Source of the DNA: Flavobacteriales bacterium
Lineage (GTDB): Bacteria; Bacteroidota; Bacteroidia; Flavobacteriales_F; PHOS-HE28
Direction of reading: 5' to 3'
DNA length: 64,000 bases
Assembly: GCA_016788205.1 (NCBI GenBank)
Contig: JAEUTA010000025.1
Span: 124,001-188,000, forward strand
Below, piece after piece: positions 58,369-64,000 of this stretch; the stretch's first letter is position 1, and every line of letters starts with the position of its first letter. The translations under genes and the position numbers were made by a program. The notes below the pieces were generated by a model, which did no database searches, was not told the origin of the DNA, and saw only the letters and a list, made by a program, of their open reading frames with translations.

Positions 58369-60585
58369 TTAGCGCATGACGCTGAACCGGCCGGTACCGG
58401 TGTTACCAGCGCTCTCAGTGCGCAGGATGTATTCGCCGTTGGCGAGGTCCATCACATCGAGCACCGTGGTAGGCCCGGTCACTTGCACCGCTCGGAGGAT
58501 GCGTCCGGAGAGATCAAGGATGTGCAGGGTGGAGCGGCCATCGGTGCCGAGTTCCACCTTCAGTTGGTCGGTCGCCGGGGAGGGATACGTACGCACCGTT
58601 AGCGTCTTGTGCTCGTCCATTCCGATATCATCGGCACCGAAATGTGCACTCAAGAAGATACTCGAACTCATGTCCGGGTCGCACTCGGAGTAGAGCACGA
58701 GTTCGATGCTGTCGAAGTCCAGGACGTTGATGTTCGGTTGCGTCAACGAGAGGATCACCGACTCCAGGGAACCATCACCGGGTACGTCGATCGGAATACC
58801 CGCAGGTGGGAAGTTCTGGCCGAAAGCCTGGAGCACTGCGCCGTTCGTGTTGCTGGCGTTGTTCACCCGCAAAAGGTATTCGCGCTCGTAGGTGCTGTGG
58901 TTGTGGATGAGGATCTGGAAGTCGTGGGTGGATCCGATGGTGATCTCCTCGGCAACTTCGCTTTCCTGGAAATGGTCGGTCACGGAAAGGTGCGGCTGGT
59001 CCAATTGGTATCCGCCTTCGTAGGGGCAGCTGGTGAGCGAGTTGAGCCCCAACTCGCCGAACACGGGCGCTCCGAACGCCTGGTCCTTGTACACGGCCAG
59101 TTCGAAGTGATCCTCGCTGTTCTCATCACCGAAGGACATGGTGTGCGTGGTGGTGCTCTCGTTGCTACCGCTCACGCCCTGGCCCACCTCGCGTCGTACG
59201 CTGATCTCGCCACCTGCCGCGATCCCCGATCCGCCCACATCCAGTGCGAAGTCCAGGCTCAAACCATCTTCCAGTACCACCAGCATGTCCATGGAACGCG
59301 AGGTGGATGTGGTGATGGATTCATCGAACGTGGTGGTGGCGCCACCGCCGCTGAAGAGTTGATAGTTCGGTGTGGTATTGGCGATGGCGTCGGCCTTCAG
59401 GTCTTCGTTCAACTGGAGCGCGTTCTGCCAGGCGGTCACTTGGTTCACCGCCTGTTTGTAAGCCACGTTATTCGGGTCACCGGACAAGGCATCCGCCAAA
59501 GCTTGCGCCTGGGGGATGGCCGTGTTGATGATGTCGCTCTCCGTGTAGGCGAACGAACTGCTCGATGCCGTGGGCGTGATGCCCAGATGCGCCTTGCGCG
59601 ACACGCCGCCACCCACCTCACGCCCGATCATTTTCTCAACGCCGTAGGCGTAGCGCACGGCCGATCCGATGAAGAGGTCATCGGCACGCGGTCCGGATCC
59701 CGGTGTGGTGTAGGTGGCCGTGGTGGTAAGGCAGGTCATGTACTCCTTGTTCTCGGCGCTGGTCTCCTCACGGCTGGAACTGATGCCCCCGGTAAGGCTC
59801 ACGCTGATCTCCGTTTCCACCAGGAAGCCCACGGATTGCGATGTACCCACCGTCACGCTCGTGTAGCCAGAGGTCGCATCCGCATCAGCCACGCTGAAGG
59901 TCTCCCCGTAGCAGTAGGTATTGCCGGTCTGGATCTGTGAGTAGCTCATATCACCCGGTGGATCGCGCAGGATATAGGCTGGCGTTTGTGGTGCCGTGAA
60001 GTGGCCCAGCGTCTCCGATAACCGGGCTCCCACCATCACCGCTTGGAAGCGGAACTCCCCGAACGCACCACCCCGAGGCCTGAACGCGAATTCATAGGAT
60101 TGGTCGGGCTGATCCCAGGGATCATCAACGGCAGGATATGACACGTAGAGGATGGTTCGAGCATAGTTCGGGGAGGAAGGGAAGGGGTTGTCGATGAAGG
60201 ATTCGCTCAGGGAGCATCCGGCACATTCCGCCCCGTTGATATAGAGGTCCCAATCGTACGCGACCGGGTTCCAGAAAGCAGGTTTGGCATAGATCAACTC
60301 CAACGCAATGGAGTGGTTGCCGATACCATCAGGCATGGAAGCGAAGGAGGTCACCGCACCTGAGCTGGTCCCGACGGGGTCGCTCACTTGCCGATTGGAG
60401 AACTGGAAGGGGAACGGTGTGTTGGGCGGCTGGAAGCTCAAGATCCGAACGCTGTGCACATAGAACGAGCTCGAGGCGTTGGAGTTCTGGAAAGGCACCC
60501 CGGTCTGGACCTGGCCTGGTACCAGCGTATGCAACAGGCCCAGAACAAGGCCGAGGGCTGCGGCGCGGAGCGTAACATGTGTCAT
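58369..60585 (-). CDS. Large T9SS-sorted secreted protein of unknown function
   Basis: 738 residues from the ATG at 60585 (signal peptide MTHVTLRAAALGLVLGLLHTLVPGQ). The central 250-500 region is rich in Ser/Thr strands with alternating pattern (SVGFLVETEISVSLTGGISS, LDFALDVGGSGIAAGGEISV) followed by DHFELAVYKDQAFGAPVFGEL and TSCPYEGGYQLD. Similar blocks occur in very large surface proteins of Bacteroidota and Planctomycetes; their role is not known. The C-terminus is a Por sorting domain (VRTYPSPATDQLKVEL to NGEYILRTESAG). Possibly a surface toxin or adhesin, which is a guess. Confidence 0.82.
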   Translation of the reverse strand: MTHVTLRAAALGLVLGLLHTLVPGQVQTGVPFQNSNASSSFYVHSVRILSFQPPNTPFPFQFSNRQVSDPVGTSSGAVTSFASMPDGIGNHSIALELIYAKPAFWNPVAYDWDLYINGAECAGCSLSESFIDNPFPSSPNYARTILYVSYPAVDDPWDQPDQSYEFAFRPRGGAFGEFRFQAVMVGARLSETLGHFTAPQTPAYILRDPPGDMSYSQIQTGNTYCYGETFSVADADATSGYTSVTVGTSQSVGFLVETEISVSLTGGISSSREETSAENKEYMTCLTTTATYTTPGSGPRADDLFIGSAVRYAYGVEKMIGREVGGGVSRKAHLGITPTASSSSFAYTESDIINTAIPQAQALADALSGDPNNVAYKQAVNQVTAWQNALQLNEDLKADAIANTTPNYQLFSGGGATTTFDESITTSTSRSMDMLVVLEDGLSLDFALDVGGSGIAAGGEISVRREVGQGVSGSNESTTTHTMSFGDENSEDHFELAVYKDQAFGAPVFGELGLNSLTSCPYEGGYQLDQPHLSVTDHFQESEVAEEITIGSTHDFQILIHNHSTYEREYLLRVNNASNTNGAVLQAFGQNFPPAGIPIDVPGDGSLESVILSLTQPNINVLDFDSIELVLYSECDPDMSSSIFLSAHFGADDIGMDEHKTLTVRTYPSPATDQLKVELGTDGRSTLHILDLSGRILRAVQVTGPTTVLDVMDLANGEYILRTESAGNTGTGRFSVMR

Positions 60586-60700
60586 CGGCAGGTGTGGTAT
60601 AGTTCGGTCGAATTGTTGACTGCAAACCAACCGGAACGCCGCGCGCACTTCAATCGAGAGCCTTCTTGATGTTGCCGCCGTCACATCCCTAGATCTCTTG

Positions 60701-63700
60701 ATGCGGACGGATCGAGCGCTTTTGTTCCTTCGTGGCCACTGGCCCATGCAGCACCGGTCGATGCGGGATCTTTCCACCTCCCTTCATGTTGCGCTTCGGT
60801 GGCTGACGCCGATGCTCTTCGGCGCCGCGCTACCCTTGGTGGCACAGCACGCCTCTCCTGTGGATACCGTAACGCTCCTGGCCGAACTGATCACCGTTGA
60901 GGATGGCCTGCCGCAGGGCATGGTGCAATGCATGCTGCAGGACCGCTCCGGCTATCTGTGGTTCGGCACGCGTGGTGGACTGGCGCGCAGTGATGGTTAT
61001 GGCTTCACCACCTACCAGCACCAAGAGAATGACAGCACCAGCATCAGTTCCAACATCATTCGTGTGATGCTGGAGGACCACGCGGGCTACCTCTGGTTGG
61101 GCATGGAGTCCGGCGAAGTGGATCGCTACGATCCGCGCACCGAGCGATTCCAGCACATCGTCCGTGACCCCGGTACACCTGCGGGCCAGTGGCCGGAGAT
61201 CCGTTCCGTCGGTGTGGATGGTCAGCACAACATCTGGGTGTACTCACACCATGCCGGGTTGCGCGTGATCCGTGGCGATCAACCATCGGGGCCGCCCCGT
61301 GCCGAGGATCCGCGAACCGTGTTCTCCGGTGTGCATTGGCCCGAGCATGTCACCGGGGCGGATGTGGACACCAGCGGCATGCTCTGGTGTATCTCCGCTG
61401 ATTCGGTGATGACCTTTGATGCCACCACGAAGGGCAGCACGATGCGCACACTGGAAGGGAGCGCTTGGCCACACAAGGCCTTGCCCGACAGCGCAGCACT
61501 CAAAAGCGGAGTGGCGCGCATGCAGAGTTTGCGCGATGGAGCCAACGCGGCCGGTGTTCGCACGATGCAGGACCACCTCTGGGTCGCGCAAGAACCGAAT
61601 AGTTACCGCATACGCCATTCGGACGGACGGATCGAGCGGATCCGCTTTACGGAGATACACGGCAAGCGCATCAACCCGGAACTCGTCGTGATCTGTTGGA
61701 TGCAGGACCGCGCCGGGAACATCTGGGCCGGTACCAATGGTTACGGTGTTCTCAAGGTAACGCGCACCCGACAACGCTTTCGCCACCTGCCGGATGTGAA
61801 TAGCATCTACCGGTGCTCCGCCACCGGTGCGTTGGCGCTGAACCAGACCCATGATGAACATTGGACCGACGCGTCCGGCCACATCACCCATGGCGTTCTG
61901 TTCAAAAGTTTGGACCGCATGCAGTTGTTGATGACACCGGGCGTCTGGACCATGGATGCGCAGGGGCGGGGATGGCTCAGTGCGGCACCGGACTGGAAGC
62001 AGAAGCCACGCTTGTGCCTGATAGACCGGTCCGGCACGGTCACCTTTCCGGACATCATTCCCGCCGGTCTCTACAGCCGCAGCGTCTTTCCAGGCCTCGG
62101 CGATCAGGCCTGGATCCTCGCAGCCAACGACTCCCACTTTCTGGCCGAGTTGCTCCTCGTTGATACGCGAGCAGAACGACTACTAGGCCGTTTCCCGTTC
62201 CCCTCCAAGGAGCGGATCTGGTCCGAGATCACCTCCTTGGTCGTGGCTGATGACCGCACCGTGTGGCTGGTCTGCAGCGATGGCTTGTACCAATTGGATA
62301 CGATCACCAGTGTGTGGAAGATCCTCCGGCACCATCACGGCGATCCAAGTTCTCTTCCCAGCGATCGCCTGCTCTCCATGTGCTTTGACCCGGAAGACCC
62401 GGTGAACGTGATCTGGGTGGGCACCGCTGGCTCCGGACTCGTGAAGTACGATCGGCGTAGTGGGGTGGTGGAGCGCTATACCACCAAGGAAGGACTGCCG
62501 AACAACGTGGTCTATGGCATAATGCCGGACGAACGGCGCAACCTGTGGTTCAGCACCGATGTGGGCCTGTGCCGCCTGGACCCACGCAGCAAGGGACTAC
62601 AACGCTACACCTTTGAGGATGGCTTGCTCAGCAACGAGTTCAATGCGCGCGCCGCCGGTGCAACAGCCGATGGCCGCATGTTCTTCGGTGGTCCCATGGG
62701 CACCACCTGGTTCCGCCCCGCCGAGTTCTACAGCCGCACGGCACCGGCCGCCACCGTGCTCACGGGTCTGCGCCTGACCAACAGCGATGTGGCCGTGGGT
62801 TCGTTCGCACTGCCCGGTGCCGATGGATCCCTGCTGCCAGAGGCGATCGCGTTCGCATCCACCATCAGCGTGCCGTACCGCGAACGCATGATCACCTTCA
62901 CGTTCGCCTGCATGGACCATACCGCCCCGCAGCGCAATACGTTCCGGTACAAGCTGCAAGAGTTCAACACCGACTGGATCGAAGCGGGAGCAACGCACGA
63001 GGCCACCTTCACCAATTTGGACCCTGGGCGCTACACCTTCCTGGTGCAGGGGCGCACCAGCGAGGGGGTGTGGGACATGCAAGGCGCGCACATCACGCTC
63101 GTCATCATACCACCGTGGTGGAGTACGTGGTGGTTCCGTATCATCGCTGCGCTCGTGCTTGCCGGTGCGCTGTATGCGTTCTACCATTATCGCCTCATGC
63201 AGGCCATGAAGGTGGTGCGGGTGCGCGAGAACATCGCCCGCGACCTGCACGACGAGATCGGGTCCACCCTCAGTAGCGTGCAACTCTATAGTGCCGTGGC
63301 ACAACGCAAAAGCAGGGATCGGTCACCGGAGACTACCGAACTGCTGGGTCAGATCACTGAAGGGACCACCTCCGCGCTGGAGGCCATGAACGATATCGTG
63401 TGGGCCGTGAACGCCGAGAACGATAACATGGCACAGGTGGTACAGCGCATGAACAGCTATGCCATGCGGAACACCGACGCCATGGACTGTGAACTGGGGT
63501 TCCAGGTGCAGCAGGGCATTGCCACCCAGCACTTGGGCATGACGCAGCGCAAGAACCTCTACCTCATCTTCAAGGAAGCGGTGAACAATGCGGTGAAGTA
63601 TGCCGATCCCCACACGCTGACCATCCACCTCGAAGCAGCGGGAGCGGGGTTCCTCCTGCGCGTAATGGACGACGGCAAGGGATTCGACCCCGATGCTGTG

Positions 63701-63883
63701 GCTGAGGAGAACGCCATGGGTGGCAATGGACTGGATAACATGCGCCGCCGCGCCGCGGAGATGGATGGCATCCTCGTGATCCGTTCGGCACCGGGGAGCG
63801 GCACCACGGTGGAACTCCGCTTCAACGCCACCAGTGGTAAATCAAGAGTTCCATTGATGAACAGCGGCGGCGATGTCCGCTAG
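60701..63883 (+). CDS. Hybrid sensor: beta-propeller / Y_Y_Y / NarL-type histidine kinase
   Basis: 1060 residues from the ATG at 60701 (an ATG at 60761 would begin a better signal peptide, MRDLSTSLHVALRWLTPMLFGAALPLVAQ in two pieces; both are possible). Two periplasmic Reg_prop-type propellers cover about 45-700 (VEDGLPQGMVQCMLQDRSGYLW, TKEGLPNNVVYGIMPDERRNLWF, FEDGLLSNEF). A Y_Y_Y domain (about 735-805) and one membrane helix (about 812-832) follow. The HisKA_3 H-box is RDLHDEIGSTL (His about 850), and the ATPase has VMDDGKGFDP and GGNGLDNMRRRAAEM. Senses an extracytoplasmic signal and phosphorylates the response regulator encoded 9 bases downstream. Confidence 0.93.
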   Translation: MRTDRALLFLRGHWPMQHRSMRDLSTSLHVALRWLTPMLFGAALPLVAQHASPVDTVTLLAELITVEDGLPQGMVQCMLQDRSGYLWFGTRGGLARSDGYGFTTYQHQENDSTSISSNIIRVMLEDHAGYLWLGMESGEVDRYDPRTERFQHIVRDPGTPAGQWPEIRSVGVDGQHNIWVYSHHAGLRVIRGDQPSGPPRAEDPRTVFSGVHWPEHVTGADVDTSGMLWCISADSVMTFDATTKGSTMRTLEGSAWPHKALPDSAALKSGVARMQSLRDGANAAGVRTMQDHLWVAQEPNSYRIRHSDGRIERIRFTEIHGKRINPELVVICWMQDRAGNIWAGTNGYGVLKVTRTRQRFRHLPDVNSIYRCSATGALALNQTHDEHWTDASGHITHGVLFKSLDRMQLLMTPGVWTMDAQGRGWLSAAPDWKQKPRLCLIDRSGTVTFPDIIPAGLYSRSVFPGLGDQAWILAANDSHFLAELLLVDTRAERLLGRFPFPSKERIWSEITSLVVADDRTVWLVCSDGLYQLDTITSVWKILRHHHGDPSSLPSDRLLSMCFDPEDPVNVIWVGTAGSGLVKYDRRSGVVERYTTKEGLPNNVVYGIMPDERRNLWFSTDVGLCRLDPRSKGLQRYTFEDGLLSNEFNARAAGATADGRMFFGGPMGTTWFRPAEFYSRTAPAATVLTGLRLTNSDVAVGSFALPGADGSLLPEAIAFASTISVPYRERMITFTFACMDHTAPQRNTFRYKLQEFNTDWIEAGATHEATFTNLDPGRYTFLVQGRTSEGVWDMQGAHITLVIIPPWWSTWWFRIIAALVLAGALYAFYHYRLMQAMKVVRVRENIARDLHDEIGSTLSSVQLYSAVAQRKSRDRSPETTELLGQITEGTTSALEAMNDIVWAVNAENDNMAQVVQRMNSYAMRNTDAMDCELGFQVQQGIATQHLGMTQRKNLYLIFKEAVNNAVKYADPHTLTIHLEAAGAGFLLRVMDDGKGFDPDAVAEENAMGGNGLDNMRRRAAEMDGILVIRSAPGSGTTVELRFNATSGKSRVPLMNSGGDVR

Positions 63884-63888
63884 TTTTA
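63881..63888 (+). promoter_or_regulatory. -7-like box four bases before the response-regulator ATG
   Basis: TAGTTTTA, CACC, then the ATG at 63893. May give the regulator its own start besides read-through from the kinase. Confidence 0.35.
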
Positions 63889-63892
63889 CACC

Positions 63893-64000
63893 ATGCCAGT
63901 GCGGGTAGCTGTCTTCGATGATCACGCCAAGCGACGCGACGGCCTTCGCATGCTCATCGACTCATCCGACGAGATGGAGTGCGTGGGCACCTTCCCGGAT
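63893..64000 (+). CDS. Response regulator, N-terminal part (3' end outside window)
   Basis: 36 codons are visible: MPVRVAVFDDHAKRRDGLRM and LIDSSDEMECVGTFPD. The first strand and acidic pair (FDD) plus the following helix are those of a receiver domain of the NarL/FixJ group. Nine bases after the kinase stop, so it is the cognate partner. The DNA-binding part is beyond the window end. Confidence 0.9.
   Translation, partial: MPVRVAVFDDHAKRRDGLRMLIDSSDEMECVGTFPD

Noticed and set aside
58609..59940. 443-codon open frame on the plus strand
   Set aside because: It is the mirror of the T9SS gene on the minus strand, has no domain or signal peptide and shows typical shadow composition (Val/His/Arg-rich).

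Overview
The window is a continuous piece of a Bacteroidota chromosome, most likely a relatively GC-rich member of the Flavobacteriales or a neighbouring order. The evidence is several secreted proteins with C-terminal type IX secretion (T9SS) sorting domains, a TonB-receptor/lipoprotein uptake operon, a DUF4249 lipoprotein, a two-component hybrid beta-propeller histidine kinase, very few Shine-Dalgarno sequences, and promoter -7 boxes of the Bacteroidota type TAnnTTTG (often TAnnTTCG here). I see no rRNA, tRNA, CRISPR array, insertion sequence or prophage. The genus is not determined.

Layout. 1-5.6 kb: two convergent T9SS surface proteins, one with lamin-tail, Calx-beta and calcium-loop repeats. 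6.2-14.8 kb: PIN-PhoH ATPase, a SiaC-like phosphoprotein, a three-gene operon of small secreted proteins, a TolA-like coiled-coil protein, an orphan Vsr endonuclease, a TolB-like propeller lipoprotein, a radical SAM protein, a 2'-5' RNA ligase-like phosphodiesterase and an acylphosphatase. 14.8-23.2 kb: two soluble glucose/sorbosone-dehydrogenase-like secreted propellers, a further propeller, a PAP2 phosphatase, a small barrel protein and an AT-hook protein. 23.2-25.8 kb: OsmC, selU and selD, i.e. selenium used for tRNA 2-selenouridine.

25.9-35.4 kb is the most unusual part: an ArsR-type repressor heads a tight run of genes containing nine SRPBCC/AHSA1-type ligand-pocket proteins mixed with two DUF1801 domains, two VOC proteins, a GyrI-like protein, an AlkD-like HEAT protein, a DoxX-like and a 4-TM membrane protein, and several histone-H1-like lysine/alanine tails. 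A promoter with an overlapping inverted repeat precedes the repressor. Small palindromic repeats are scattered between, and in two places inside, these genes.

35.5-38.5 kb: an ECF sigma factor, a membrane-anchored protein with a barrel-like C-terminus, and a lipoprotein. 38.5-43.2 kb: a cobalamin riboswitch controlling a surface-protein / BtuB-like receptor / BtuG-like propeller lipoprotein / CWC operon. 44.6-52.6 kb: an EEP-family nuclease/phosphatase, a minimal T9SS protein, a three-gene cassette (N-formylglutamate amidohydrolase-like, DUF1704 metallopeptidase, glutathione-synthetase-like ATP-grasp), a fatty-acid desaturase and small secreted proteins. 52.7-58.2 kb: a YjbR protein, an RNA-repair-type pair (RlaP-like nucleotidyltransferase and KptA), a DHA2-type efflux pump, a luciferase-like monooxygenase and a bestrophin. 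58.3-64 kb: another T9SS protein, and a large sensor kinase followed by its response regulator (cut by the window end).

A pattern across the window: ten gene starts have a [T/G]AnnTT-type -7 box exactly four bases before the ATG, which would place the transcription start on the A of the start codon. This suggests widespread leaderless mRNAs.
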